Shown: piece after piece, positions 8,579 through 17,037 of the stretch
Numbering within the stretch: position 1 is the first letter of the stretch
Layout of the letters: every line of letters starts with the position of its first letter
Assembly: GCF_001434295.1 (NCBI RefSeq)
Contig: NZ_AZFA01000016.1
Location: 1 to 49,869 of the forward strand
Direction: 5' to 3'
DNA length: 49,869 nt
Source of the DNA: Companilactobacillus versmoldensis DSM 14857 = KCTC 3814
GTDB lineage: Bacteria; Bacillota; Bacilli; Lactobacillales; Lactobacillaceae
Made by a program: the position numbers and the translations under genes
The notes under the pieces: model-generated
Told to the model about the DNA's origin: nothing
What the model saw: the letters and a program-made list of their open reading frames with translations, nothing else
The model's database searches: none

Positions 8579-10075
8579 ATGGGTACAATTCAAATAAATA
8601 ATTTAAGTTTCAAATATAACCAAATGTCAGATCAACTTTTTGATCACGTTGATTTAAATATTGACGAAGCTTGGAAGCTAGGATTGATTGGTCGGAATGG
8701 ACGCGGTAAAACTACTTTGTTAAAGATCTTAATGCACCAATTGGATTTTCAGGGACAAATCACGACCAATTTACAGTTCTACTATTATCCGCAGAAAATT
8801 GTCCATCCACGGCAAACGGTCAGGAATTTGGTTTTGAAATTATCAGGCCTGGTTGATTATGATATGTGGAAAATTGAAATGGAACTAGCTAAGCTAAAAT
8901 TGAGCTCTCAGCTCTTAGAACGAAAATTCAGTACATTGAGTCCAGGTGAACGGACAAAATTACTCTTAGTGGTCATGTTTGCTAATTCAACTGGTTTTCA
9001 ATTGATCGATGAGCCAACTAATCATTTGGACATCGAAGGACGTAAAGTTGTGGCTGATTATCTACGAGCTAAAAAGGGATTTATCGTTATCAGTCACGAT
9101 CGAAATTTTCTTAACCAGATCATTGATCATGTCATCTCAATCAATCGAAAGGATATCACGGTTTACCAAGGAGATTTTGATACCTGGGAAACGTCTAAGA
9201 CTCAACAGGATCAGCATGAACTGAATGAAAAAAATCAGTTACAAAAAGATATCAAGCTGATGCAACAATCTGCAGTCAAAAAGAGCAACTGGGCCCAACA
9301 AACTGAAAAAGGCAAGCAAAAGAATGTCAAAATGGATCATCATGCCAATCTCGATAAAGGTTTTTTAGGGCATAAGTCAGCTAAGATGATGAAAAAAGCT
9401 CGGATGATGCAAAAACGTACTGAGAAAGCTATTGATCAAAAAGAACAACTTTTACAAAATATTGAGATCGAACAGCCGCTGACATTCAATTATCAGAAAA
9501 TTAATCATTTTGACTATTTTATTAATGTTGAAAAATTACAACTGAGCAATCAAGACACCATAACACCGAAAGTTTCCTTCACAGTCAAAGAAGGAGAGAT
9601 TGTTGCATTTGTTGGACCTAATGGCGCTGGTAAATCCACTGTATTGAAAACTATTCTTGGTGAAAAACTGCCATTTGAGCAATCCGGTTTGATTGACGGC
9701 AAAAAACTACTAGTCTCTTATTTGCCCCAAGAGACAAGACTTCGTGGTACTATAAAACAGGTCGCCAAGAATTATGATTTAGAGATCGGAAAAATATTTT
9801 CCACTTTGCGTAAGCTAGGTTTTGAACGAGTTTTGTTCAATGAACCAATCGAAAATATGAGTCAAGGTCAAAAGCAGAAGGTCGCGCTGAGTGTAAGTCT
9901 ATCGACGCCAGCAAATCTATATTTATGGGACGAGCCGTTCAACTATTTAGATGTCATCACACGTGACCAAATTGTGACGGCAATAAAAAAACAACATCCG
10001 ACGATGTTGTTGATTGATCACGATTTTGGCTTGCTTGAAGAAATTACCGACCAAAAAGTCAGCTTTAAAAAATAG
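8579..10075 (+). CDS. ABC-F ribosome-protection protein (Lsa/Vga-like)
   Basis: A 498-residue soluble tandem ATPase without membrane domains. First cassette: Walker A GRNGRGKTT near residue 37, signature LSPGERTK, Walker B and D-loop LIDEPTNHLD. A charged coiled-coil linker follows (about 200-300). Second cassette: GPNGAGKST, MSQGQKQK, LWDEPFNYLD. The length and the divergent second cassette fit the antibiotic-resistance ABC-F group (Lsa, Vga, VmlR; lincosamide, streptogramin A, pleuromutilin) more than housekeeping EttA-type proteins. The terminator-bearing leader is typical of inducible members. The drug spectrum cannot be predicted from sequence alone. Confidence 0.82.
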   Translation: MGTIQINNLSFKYNQMSDQLFDHVDLNIDEAWKLGLIGRNGRGKTTLLKILMHQLDFQGQITTNLQFYYYPQKIVHPRQTVRNLVLKLSGLVDYDMWKIEMELAKLKLSSQLLERKFSTLSPGERTKLLLVVMFANSTGFQLIDEPTNHLDIEGRKVVADYLRAKKGFIVISHDRNFLNQIIDHVISINRKDITVYQGDFDTWETSKTQQDQHELNEKNQLQKDIKLMQQSAVKKSNWAQQTEKGKQKNVKMDHHANLDKGFLGHKSAKMMKKARMMQKRTEKAIDQKEQLLQNIEIEQPLTFNYQKINHFDYFINVEKLQLSNQDTITPKVSFTVKEGEIVAFVGPNGAGKSTVLKTILGEKLPFEQSGLIDGKKLLVSYLPQETRLRGTIKQVAKNYDLEIGKIFSTLRKLGFERVLFNEPIENMSQGQKQKVALSVSLSTPANLYLWDEPFNYLDVITRDQIVTAIKKQHPTMLLIDHDFGLLEEITDQKVSFKK

Positions 10076-10082
10076 AATTATA

Positions 10083-10111
10083 TTGAATATCTTAGTTGTT
10101 CATGATATTAT
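10083..10111 (+). promoter_or_regulatory. rpmE2 promoter
   Basis: TTGAAT (10083-10088) and TATTAT (10106-10111) are separated by 17 bp, with TGA directly before the -10 (extended -10). The ribosome site AAAGGAG precedes the rpmE2 ATG. Confidence 0.6.
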
Positions 10112-10175
10112 TTAATACCGTTAGCAAATTAATCTCTATTTCAGCAAATGATTTAGGGCAAAGGAGACATTTATA

Positions 10176-10424
10176 ATGAAACAAGGAATTCATCCAGATT
10201 ACCGCCAAGTTGTATTCATGGATTCTTCAACTGGCAAGAAGTTCTTAGCAGGTTCAACTGTTAATTCAAGTGAAACAACTGATTATGAAGGTAAAGAATA
10301 TCCATTGATTCGTGTTGAAATCTCATCAGATTCACATCCTTTCTACACTGGTAAACAAAAGTTTGCTCAAGCAGATGGACGTATCGATCGTTTCAACAAG
10401 AAATATGGTTTATCAAACAAATAA
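10176..10424 (+). CDS. rpmE2: 50S ribosomal protein L31 type B
   Basis: An 82-residue L31 paralogue ([39 protein letters not shown]). It lacks the CxxC zinc ligands of type A L31, so it is the zinc-independent form, which in lactobacilli is commonly the only L31. It has its own promoter and ends in a strong terminator, forming a single-gene unit between the ABC-F gene and a convergent MFS gene. Confidence 0.96.
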   Translation: MKQGIHPDYRQVVFMDSSTGKKFLAGSTVNSSETTDYEGKEYPLIRVEISSDSHPFYTGKQKFAQADGRIDRFNKKYGLSNK

Positions 10425-10456
10425 AGCCATCCTTTCTCGGATGGCTTTTATTTTTT
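10423..10456. terminator. Terminator between rpmE2 and the MFS gene
   Basis: AAAGCCATCC (10423-10432) pairs perfectly with GGATGGCTTT (10439-10448), followed by TTATTTTTT on the plus strand. It overlaps the 3' end of the convergent transporter gene and could serve both strands, though the T-run is weaker on the minus side. Confidence 0.8.
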
Positions 10457-11674
10457 GGCTTTTTTTCGATGTAAGTGGGTAAAGACCCAGACAAAGTTAA
10501 CTAATGCTAGACCACTTGTGGTCAAGAAAACGGCTGAATAACTTAAAGCACTGGAAATGTATGAACCAAGTAATGGTCCACAGACATTACCAACCGACTG
10601 GAATGATTGATTATAACCAAAGATCCGTCCGGTGTTTTCAGCGTCAGTATTTTTAGCTAATAAAGTTTGTACTTGTGGAACTAAGCAAGCATCTGAAACT
10701 CCGACTAGAAAGCGCAAGATTGCTAACTGCCAGATATTATTGACAAAGGCTTGCGGAATATATACTAAGACGGCAAAAATTAGCCCGCCAATCAAGATTT
10801 TGCCGGTACCTATCTTATCACCCAGGGCACCAAATCGTGGTGCAGCGATGATATTAGCGATACCTGGTAAAGCTGCAACAACTCCGGCAATCAAAGTTAC
10901 CTTATCTGATCCTTTCATCAATTGTTTAACATACAAACTGATGATGGGGTTGATTGAGTTATTGGAAGTCTGAATGATCATAGTGGTGACAAACATTGCC
11001 AGAATAATATTAGGGTTCTTAAGTTTATGAAAAATCTCACTCGTGCTTGCTTCTTGTCCTTTAGGAATAGGTTTGAAATCTTCTTTAATGAAGATAACGA
11101 CCAAAATAAAGGCGATGAACAGTAAGGATCCAGTGATCATAAAAGGAATCCGATAACCAAGGTATTGTGCAATGACACCTCCAACTAATGGTCCTAAAAG
11201 TGTTCCTGAGATGACACCGGTATTTAAAGTACCTAGTGCTTTACCGCTCTCTGACCTAGGAGCAGTTGAAGCAATCAGTGTGTTGGCGTTACTGACAAAA
11301 CCTGAAAATACACCTTGAAGCAGTCTTAAAACGACTAATTGCCAAGGAGCTGTTACGAAGGCTTGTAAGAAGATTACGATTGCCATTCCTAAAGCAGCTC
11401 GAATCAACATTAGTTTTCGACCACGTCGATCGGCAATTTTACCCCAAATAGGAGAGATGATAGCCATAACTAGAAATGTGGATGAGAAAGCAATACCATT
11501 CCAGATGACTAGTTGACTTTTTGTGAAATTGCCCATTGTGTTAATGTATAATGGCATAAAGGGTGTTATCATACTAAAGCCGATACCTGTCATAAAGGTA
11601 CTGAACCAGAGGACGATTAGATTCTTTTTCCAATAGTTATTCTCTTTTGGAGTTTTTTGTGTATTTGAATCCAT
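10448..11674 (-). CDS. MFS multidrug-type exporter
   Basis: A 408-residue integral membrane protein with about 12 hydrophobic segments. The loop between segments 2 and 3 carries motif A (GKIADRRGRKLML), and LGTLNTGVISGTLLGPLVGG resembles motif C, the marker of drug/proton antiporters. It looks like the PmrA/NorA group; the substrate is unknown. The start ATG follows AGAAAGGA. It is divergent from murF and convergent with rpmE2, so it is transcribed alone. Confidence 0.85.
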   Translation of the reverse strand: MDSNTQKTPKENNYWKKNLIVLWFSTFMTGIGFSMITPFMPLYINTMGNFTKSQLVIWNGIAFSSTFLVMAIISPIWGKIADRRGRKLMLIRAALGMAIVIFLQAFVTAPWQLVVLRLLQGVFSGFVSNANTLIASTAPRSESGKALGTLNTGVISGTLLGPLVGGVIAQYLGYRIPFMITGSLLFIAFILVVIFIKEDFKPIPKGQEASTSEIFHKLKNPNIILAMFVTTMIIQTSNNSINPIISLYVKQLMKGSDKVTLIAGVVAALPGIANIIAAPRFGALGDKIGTGKILIGGLIFAVLVYIPQAFVNNIWQLAILRFLVGVSDACLVPQVQTLLAKNTDAENTGRIFGYNQSFQSVGNVCGPLLGSYISSALSYSAVFLTTSGLALVNFVWVFTHLHRKKAKK

Positions 11675-11760
11675 TAATACATCAAATCCTTTCTAAGTAA
11701 ATTAGTATACTCTTTTATTATTTAGGAGAAAATTTTTTTTAGAACTGGGGATTATTGTTC

Positions 11761-13122
11761 ATGAAGATGAAGTTACAAGAAGTTTATTCTGCTTTGAAAA
11801 TTCAAGCAGATGAGATACCAAATGTGGAGATCACAGGTGTTTGTTTCGATAGTCGTAAGGCTAAGACTGGGGACCTTTTCTTTCCATTAAAGGGTGACCG
11901 CGATGGCCACGAATTTATTGAAAGTGCCATCAGTAATGGTGCTACAGCCACTGTTTGGCAAAAAGATCATGAGATCGTTGATAAATCTATTCCTTATGTG
12001 GTCGTTGACGATGTAATGAAAGCTTTTGAAACTTTGACCAAATACTATTTAGCTAAGGTCAATCCTAAGGTAGTTGCAGTAACAGGAAGCAACGGAAAAA
12101 CTACTACTAAAGATATGATTGCTAGCATATTAGCTGTTAACAATAACGTAGCTAAGACACCAAAAAATTTCAACAATGAAATTGGTGTTCCGTTTACGAT
12201 TTTAAATATGCCCATCAATACTGAAGTGTTAGTGGTAGAAATGGGAATGGATCGTCCTGGTCAGATCGACCACCTAAGTGGTTTAGCTCATCCTGATGTT
12301 TCAGTTGTGACGATGATCGGTGAAGCGCATATCGAATTTTTCGGAACGAGAGATAAGATTGCCGATGCCAAAATGGAGATCACACGTCATCTCCAAGAAG
12401 ATGGCTTATTCATTTATGATGGTGATGAACCATTATTGACAGAACGTGCTGAAGATGTACAAAGGAACAAAGCAACTTTTGGTGAAAAAGAAACCAATAC
12501 TATATATGCAACCACGATTGAAAGTGATAAGCAAAAAACTAGTTTCAAGACTAATTTGTGGCCAGAAATTGAATTCACTGTTCCAATCATGGGTGATTAC
12601 AATGTTAACAATGCAATGGCAGCATTATTAGTTGGCAGAAGATATCATGTTCAAGTTGAAAATATGCAAAAAGCTCTGTCAGATTTATATTTAACTGAAA
12701 ATCGGACAGAATGGTTAAAAGCCCGCAATGGCGCGGATATTTTAAGCGATGTTTATAATTCTAATCCAACTGCAGCTGCTGAGGTGCTCAATAATTTGAA
12801 AAAATTGTCGACAGGGCGTAAGATTGTTGTTCTTGGAGATATGTTGGAATTAGGTTCTGCTTCCAAACAATTGCATGAGTCATTGGCGGACCATATCGAT
12901 CCCAAAGATTTTCAAAAGGTCTATCTTGTAGGCAACGAAATGAAAGCTTTGTACGATAGGCTAGTTACAAAGTATGACCCAGCTGACTTGAGCTGGTATA
13001 GCAAAGAACAGTTAGACAAACTAACTGAAAATTTAAAAGAAGAAACGAACTCAAATGACACAATTTTGTTGAAAGCAAGTCACGGCATTCATCTGGAAAA
13101 TGTCTTAAAAGAATTAGTTTAA
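11761..13122 (+). CDS. murF: UDP-N-acetylmuramoyl-tripeptide-D-Ala-D-Ala ligase
   Basis: Adds D-Ala-D-Ala to the UDP-MurNAc tripeptide, the last cytoplasmic peptidoglycan precursor step. Mur-ligase marks: DSRKAKTGDLFF (N-terminal domain), the ATP loop VTGSNGKTTTKD near residue 107, NFNNEIGVPFT, and the C-terminal DVYNSNPTA and VVLGDMLELG. I chose ATG 11761, about 10 bp after CTGGGG; a TTG two codons upstream is too close to that site. Length 453 is normal. Alr, which supplies D-Ala, is encoded about 2.2 kb downstream. Confidence 0.95.
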   Translation: MKMKLQEVYSALKIQADEIPNVEITGVCFDSRKAKTGDLFFPLKGDRDGHEFIESAISNGATATVWQKDHEIVDKSIPYVVVDDVMKAFETLTKYYLAKVNPKVVAVTGSNGKTTTKDMIASILAVNNNVAKTPKNFNNEIGVPFTILNMPINTEVLVVEMGMDRPGQIDHLSGLAHPDVSVVTMIGEAHIEFFGTRDKIADAKMEITRHLQEDGLFIYDGDEPLLTERAEDVQRNKATFGEKETNTIYATTIESDKQKTSFKTNLWPEIEFTVPIMGDYNVNNAMAALLVGRRYHVQVENMQKALSDLYLTENRTEWLKARNGADILSDVYNSNPTAAAEVLNNLKKLSTGRKIVVLGDMLELGSASKQLHESLADHIDPKDFQKVYLVGNEMKALYDRLVTKYDPADLSWYSKEQLDKLTENLKEETNSNDTILLKASHGIHLENVLKELV

Positions 13123-13201
13123 GCGTGTTGGTTGAGTAACGTTGGATAACATGGTAGGGTAATTTGATTACGTTTAAACCATGTTTACACGGAGGATTTT
13201 T

Positions 13202-14743
13202 GTGAAATTTAGCGAATTAAATTTAGATTCAAACTTATTAAGTGCTGTTGACGAGGCCGGTTTTGAAGAAACAACCCCTATTCAAGCACAAACTATTCCA
13301 CTTGTTATGACAGGTGATGACGTGATTGGACAAGCCCAAACGGGTACTGGTAAAACTGCAGCTTTTGGTTTACCTATCTTGGATGCTGTTGATACGAACT
13401 CAAGTGATATCCAAGCTTTGATTATTTCTCCAACACGTGAACTAGCAATTCAAACACAAGAAGAATTGTACAAATTGGGCCGTAATAAAAAGGTCCGTGT
13501 TCAATCTGTATATGGTGGTTCTGATATTAGAAGACAGATCCATGCTTTGAAGAGTCATCCAAGTATCGTTGTTGGTACTCCAGGTCGTATCCTTGACCAT
13601 ATCAATCGCCATACTTTGAAGTTACACAATGTTAAGACTGTTGTCTTAGATGAAGCTGATGAAATGCTTGATATGGGATTCGTTGAAGATATTGAAAGTA
13701 TCTTGTCAAACGTTCCACACGATCATCAAACACTTCTATTCTCAGCTACAATGCCAAAACCTATCATGAAGATTGCTGATAAGTTTATGACTGACCCTGA
13801 GATTGTTAAGATCAAATCCAAAGAATTAACTGCTGATAACATCGATCAATATTTTGTCAAAGCTCGTGACTTTGAAAAATTTGATTTGATGACTCGGATC
13901 TTTGATGTTCAAGGACCTGAACTAGCTTTGATCTTTGGTAGAACAAAGCGTCGAGTTGATGAATTGACTCGTGGATTACAAGCTCGTGGATACAATGCAG
14001 AAGGTATCCATGGTGACTTATCTCAAGATAAGAGAACTAGTGTCTTACGTAAATTTAAGGCTGGTAAACTCGATTTCCTAGTCGCAACTGATGTTGCTGC
14101 CAGAGGATTAGATATTTCTGGTGTATCGCACGTTTATAATTACGATATCCCTCAAGATCCAGATAGCTATGTACATAGAATTGGACGGACAGGGCGTGCC
14201 GGTAAATCAGGTGTCTCAGTTACTTTTGTAACACCTAATGAAATGAGTTACCTAAGAACCATCGAGAACCTAACCAAGAAGCGCATGAAGCCATTAGCAC
14301 AACCTACTGATAAAGAAGTCCTTACAGGACAAATGGGTGCTGTTAAAGAAGATATCAAGAGCACATTAGCTCATGATAGTAATCTTGATCGTTTCAAAGA
14401 CGCTGCTGATGAGTTATTAGCAGAATACACACCAGAACAATTGGTTATGATTTATTTGAACACTGCAATCAAAGATGCTCAAAGTGTTCCAGTTAAAATT
14501 GCTCCCGAACGTCCATTACCAAATCGTAAGCAAAGTCATAACCGTTCAGGTCATGGCAAACGCCATCGTTTCAGTCATGGTCGTCGTAGTGGTGAAAGAA
14601 ATGAACACCATCGTCGTAATGACGACCGTCGTGGTGGCGGCCGTGGACGTAACGGAAACGGCAACGGTGGGAACCGTCGTCGTAATGAAAATAAGAAATC
14701 AACTCAATCAAAGAAGTCATTCAAGATTAGAACAAATCTTTAG
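13202..14743 (+). CDS. cshA: DEAD-box RNA helicase CshA
   Basis: An ATP-dependent RNA helicase of the RNA degradosome and cold-shock response. All core motifs are present: Q motif [10 protein letters not shown], motif I AQTGTGKT (about residue 45), [17 protein letters not shown], and motif [15 protein letters not shown]. The last 70 or so residues are a basic Arg/Gly/Asn/His tail that would bind RNA non-specifically. I chose GTG 13202, 6 bp after GGAGG; an upstream in-frame ATG at 13181 lies before the ribosome site. The length of 513 residues is usual for lactobacilli. Confidence 0.95.
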   Translation: MKFSELNLDSNLLSAVDEAGFEETTPIQAQTIPLVMTGDDVIGQAQTGTGKTAAFGLPILDAVDTNSSDIQALIISPTRELAIQTQEELYKLGRNKKVRVQSVYGGSDIRRQIHALKSHPSIVVGTPGRILDHINRHTLKLHNVKTVVLDEADEMLDMGFVEDIESILSNVPHDHQTLLFSATMPKPIMKIADKFMTDPEIVKIKSKELTADNIDQYFVKARDFEKFDLMTRIFDVQGPELALIFGRTKRRVDELTRGLQARGYNAEGIHGDLSQDKRTSVLRKFKAGKLDFLVATDVAARGLDISGVSHVYNYDIPQDPDSYVHRIGRTGRAGKSGVSVTFVTPNEMSYLRTIENLTKKRMKPLAQPTDKEVLTGQMGAVKEDIKSTLAHDSNLDRFKDAADELLAEYTPEQLVMIYLNTAIKDAQSVPVKIAPERPLPNRKQSHNRSGHGKRHRFSHGRRSGERNEHHRRNDDRRGGGRGRNGNGNGGNRRRNENKKSTQSKKSFKIRTNL

Positions 14744-14983
14744 TCGAAATTGAAATAAAGTATTTTTATCAAATGTTTTATAATGTTGAAGAAGAATTCA
14801 AATATCTTTGACGGTCTTAAAATGATAAAAGTATTACAGAGTCACAAGACGAGATGAGATACTTGAAAATGATAGCCTCATCTGTTGATTGAACAAATAG
14901 TTTTTATGTCAAAATGGGGCATTTCACATCGTGGAATGGCTCATTTTTTTTACAAAATATTGAAAATAAGGTGATGTAAGATT
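14744..14983 (+). promoter_or_regulatory. cshA-acpS intergenic leader region
   Basis: These 240 bp hold a TATAAT at 14779-14784 without a clear -35, a hairpin AGATGAG/CTCATCT (14852-14858 with 14877-14883), then a T-tailed hairpin at 14914-14951, only about 30 bp before acpS. No T-box or other riboswitch signature was recognised. It may be an attenuator for acpS-alr or simply the cshA terminator. Confidence 0.35.
14914..14951 (+). terminator. Terminator upstream of acpS
   Basis: A 14-position imperfect stem (14914-14927 with 14931-14944, two G-U pairs and one mismatch) with a 3-base loop is followed by TTTTTTT. It lies downstream of cshA and just before acpS. Confidence 0.65.
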
Positions 14984-15340
14984 ATGATTAAAGGCTTAGG
15001 AGTCGATATTGCAGAAATCGATCGTGTCAGAAAAATTTATGGGAAGCATCCTAAATTCGTTGATAAGATCCTGAATCCAGACGAAATAGAAGTGTTCGAT
15101 AGCTTAAATACTGAGAAACAAAAAATGACTTATCTCACTGGTCGCTTTTCTTCCAAGGAGTCGTTTACTAAAGCAATGGGAACGGGTCTCGGTAAAATAG
15201 GTTTCCACGACCTAAGCATCTTGAATCATCCTTCCGGTCAGCCTTATATCAAGACCGATATTTTTGATGGCAATATTCAAATCTCAATATCTGACACAGA
15301 TGAATTGGTAATTACTGAAGTTATCATAGAGGAGGAATAA
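14984..15340 (+). CDS. acpS: Holo-[acyl-carrier-protein] synthase
   Basis: Transfers 4'-phosphopantetheine from CoA to acyl carrier protein, activating fatty-acid synthesis. The 118-residue protein has the AcpS signatures GLGVDIAEIDRV at the N-terminus (Mg-binding Asp) and FSSKESFTKAMGTG (metal-binding Glu) in the middle. It is followed after 3 bp by alr, the usual acpS-alr pairing in lactobacilli. The ribosome site AAGGTGATG precedes the ATG. Confidence 0.96.
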   Translation: MIKGLGVDIAEIDRVRKIYGKHPKFVDKILNPDEIEVFDSLNTEKQKMTYLTGRFSSKESFTKAMGTGLGKIGFHDLSILNHPSGQPYIKTDIFDGNIQISISDTDELVITEVIIEEE

Positions 15341-15343
15341 AGC

Positions 15344-16456
15344 ATGATACCATCAATACATAGACCAGCTACGGTCGAAATAAATCTCAGTAATTTAAAA
15401 AGTAATTTACGTAATGAGTTGAAAGCAGTCCCTGAGGGGACCGATGTTTTTGCGGTAGTCAAAGCTAACGCATATGGTCATGGACTCGTAAGAGTTGCCC
15501 AAGCAGAAATCGAATATGGAGCAAGCGGCCTGTGTGTCGCTACTCTCGATGAGGCAATCGAGGTCAGGGATGCTGGCGTTGTTGCTCCAATCTTAGTTTT
15601 AGGCGTAACCCCAGTAAAATATGCTGAGATAGCTAATAAGGCAGACATCTCCTTAACAGTTCCATCACTAGAGTGGCTGCAACAAGCTGCTAGTGAAAAT
15701 ATTTATCAATTGAAGATTCACTTGGCAATCGATAGTGGCATGGGTCGGATCGGTTTTTTGAATCATGAAAGTTTGGTAGCTGCCTGTAAGTTTGTTAAGG
15801 ATCATCCTGAATCATTCATCCCAGAAGGTTTGTTTACTCATTTTTCAACAGCCGATAGTCCTGATCAAAGTTATTTCGACAAACAAGTTAAACGATTCAA
15901 TGAGATCAAACATGATTTGCCAATCAAATTCAGATATGTTCACTGTGCTAATTCAGCCACGGCATTGTGGCATAAAGATCTGGCAGTTAATATGGTCAGA
16001 TATGGAATTGCTTTGTACGGCTTGAATCCATCGCAAACAGATATCACTGACTTACCGTTTGAATTGAAACCAGCTTTAAGTTTACATTCAGAATTAGTTT
16101 TTACTAAAAAGGTTCAACCTGGTGAAAGCATTGGTTATGGTGCTACTTATACGACTAATGAAGAAGAATGGATCGGAACAGTGCCGATGGGGTACGCTGA
16201 TGGTTGGTTGAGGCGGATGCAGGGTTCAGATGTCTTGATCGAAGGTCAACGTTGTCCAATCGTTGGTCGGGTCTGCATGGACCAATTTATGGTCAAATTA
16301 CCGCATGAGATGCCCGTAGGGACGAAAGTTACCTTGATAGGTAAAAACGGTAATGATGAGATTACAACGACTGACGTAGCAAAATATGCCGGTACAATCA
16401 ATTATGAAATTCTTTGCAGTCTGGCTGAAAGGTTGCCGAGAGTATATTTAGAATAA
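15344..16456 (+). CDS. alr: Alanine racemase
   Basis: A PLP enzyme interconverting L- and D-alanine for peptidoglycan and teichoic acid D-alanylation. The PLP lysine is Lys40 in VVKANAYGHG, the opposing catalytic Tyr lies in IGYGATYTT near residue 262, and the C-terminal domain has VGRVCMDQFMV. Length 370 is typical. It is co-transcribed with acpS and ends at a strong bidirectional terminator that also marks the left edge of the selenium/proline island. Confidence 0.97.
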   Translation: MIPSIHRPATVEINLSNLKSNLRNELKAVPEGTDVFAVVKANAYGHGLVRVAQAEIEYGASGLCVATLDEAIEVRDAGVVAPILVLGVTPVKYAEIANKADISLTVPSLEWLQQAASENIYQLKIHLAIDSGMGRIGFLNHESLVAACKFVKDHPESFIPEGLFTHFSTADSPDQSYFDKQVKRFNEIKHDLPIKFRYVHCANSATALWHKDLAVNMVRYGIALYGLNPSQTDITDLPFELKPALSLHSELVFTKKVQPGESIGYGATYTTNEEEWIGTVPMGYADGWLRRMQGSDVLIEGQRCPIVGRVCMDQFMVKLPHEMPVGTKVTLIGKNGNDEITTTDVAKYAGTINYEILCSLAERLPRVYLE

Positions 16457-16592
16457 TTTTCAAAATACAATTATTTTTATAAAACGCTTTACAGAAATAA
16501 GTAAAGATAAGAAAATCACAATCTTCATGACATATATTATGAAATAAAATTTCAGAAATTGATTTAAATCTTAGAGTTATTTGATTGAAAAC

Positions 16593-16635
16593 AAAATAAA
16601 AGGACTACATCTATTCGATGTAGTCCTTTTATTTT
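16593..16635. terminator. Bidirectional terminator between alr and tRNA-Sec
   Basis: A perfect 19-bp stem (16593-16611 with 16617-16635) with a 5-base loop, A-rich on one side and T-rich on the other, works as an intrinsic terminator in both directions: for alr on the plus strand and for the tRNA-Sec transcript on the minus strand. Confidence 0.88.
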
Positions 16636-16650
16636 GCTCAATTTTTTTAT

Positions 16651-16668
16651 CTAGATCGATCGATCTAG
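16651..16668. repeat. 18-bp perfect palindrome
   Basis: CTAGATCGATCGATCTAG is self-complementary over all 18 bases. It lies between the bidirectional terminator and the 3' end of tRNA-Sec, flanked by T-runs. It could be a 3' processing hairpin of the tRNA precursor or a protein site; nothing decides between them. Confidence 0.6.
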
Positions 16669-16679
16669 TTTTATATGCG

Positions 16680-16776
16680 TGGCGGGAATGTGTGGGAATC
16701 GAACCCACCCAAGAAGCTACTAACCCCTCATACTAGTTTTGAAGACTAGAAGGAACACCAGAACCTATCCACTCCC
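16680..16776 (-). tRNA. selC: tRNA-Sec (UCA anticodon)
   Basis: On the minus strand the 97-nt gene begins GGGAGTGG and ends CATTCCC-G-CCA, with CCA encoded. The anticodon arm CTAGT-CTTCAAA-ACTAG places TCA at 34-36, reading UGA; its loop is identical to that of E. coli selC. The T-arm is GTGGG-TTCGATT-CCCAC, and a long variable arm lies between. Size, long variable arm, UCA anticodon and G discriminator all fit tRNA-Sec. Oddities: the eighth acceptor pair would be G-A, and the 6-bp D-stem modelled on E. coli has two U-U mismatches. Confidence 0.93.
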
Positions 16777-16784
16777 AATTAATA

Positions 16785-16813
16785 ATATTAGCAACAGTTC
16801 ATGAACCTGTCAA
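16785..16813 (-). promoter_or_regulatory. Consensus promoter of tRNA-Sec
   Basis: On the minus strand, a perfect TTGACA (plus 16808-16813) and TAATAT (plus 16785-16790) are exactly 17 bp apart and end 8 bp before the mature tRNA 5' end. This is the strongest sigma-A promoter seen in the island, consistent with constitutive tRNA-Sec expression divergent from the prd genes. Confidence 0.88.
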
Positions 16814-16950
16814 TGAAATAATTATTGGATAATTATTAGTCTTATTTTTAAAAAACTTTTGAAATAGTTTTCTGAAATTGATTAAGGCCTAGAGATATCA
16901 AGTTGGATGTAATTAACAGAAATTTAATATTATTAAATGTAAGAAACCGC

Positions 16951-17009
16951 TTAATATACTTTATTAATTGTGATAATATGAACTTGCGAATGAAAACGGT
17001 TGTATTCGC
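16951..17009 (+). promoter_or_regulatory. prd operon promoter with palindromic operator / cre-like box
   Basis: TTAATA (16951-16956), a 17-bp spacer and an extended -10, TGA-TAATAT (16971-16979), predict a start near 16986. An imperfect inverted repeat, GCGAAT (16986-16991) with ATTCGC (17004-17009), begins at this start. Its centre, TGAAAACGGTTGTA, resembles a cre with two mismatches. Its position would let a bound repressor block initiation. No sigma-54 promoter was seen. Confidence 0.5.
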
Positions 17010-17037
17010 TAATTTCAAATAGAAGGGGGTGAAAATA

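Noticed and set aside
14475-14753. A 92-residue ORF within the cshA tail
   Set aside because: It is an out-of-frame reading of the Arg/Gly-rich codons of cshA and runs into the gap without a ribosome site.
16484-16498. AAAACGCTTTACA downstream of alr as a cre site
   Set aside because: It has several mismatches to the consensus and lies in a gene end region far from any promoter.
16636-16680. tRNA-Sec as an integrase attachment site for the island
   Set aside because: No integrase gene, no duplicated tRNA 3' end at the right border and no direct repeat was seen, so the idea has no sequence support.
16680-16776. tRNA-Ser or a tRNA pseudogene instead of tRNA-Sec
   Set aside because: The anticodon is UCA in the E. 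coli selC loop context CTTCAAA, CCA is encoded, the promoter is consensus, and selA, selB and selD are present. D-stem mismatches are noted but do not outweigh this.
16951-17037. A sigma-54 promoter for the prd operon, as in clostridia
   Set aside because: No GG-N10-GC element at -24/-12 spacing and no enhancer-binding protein gene is in the window; a sigma-A extended -10 fits better.
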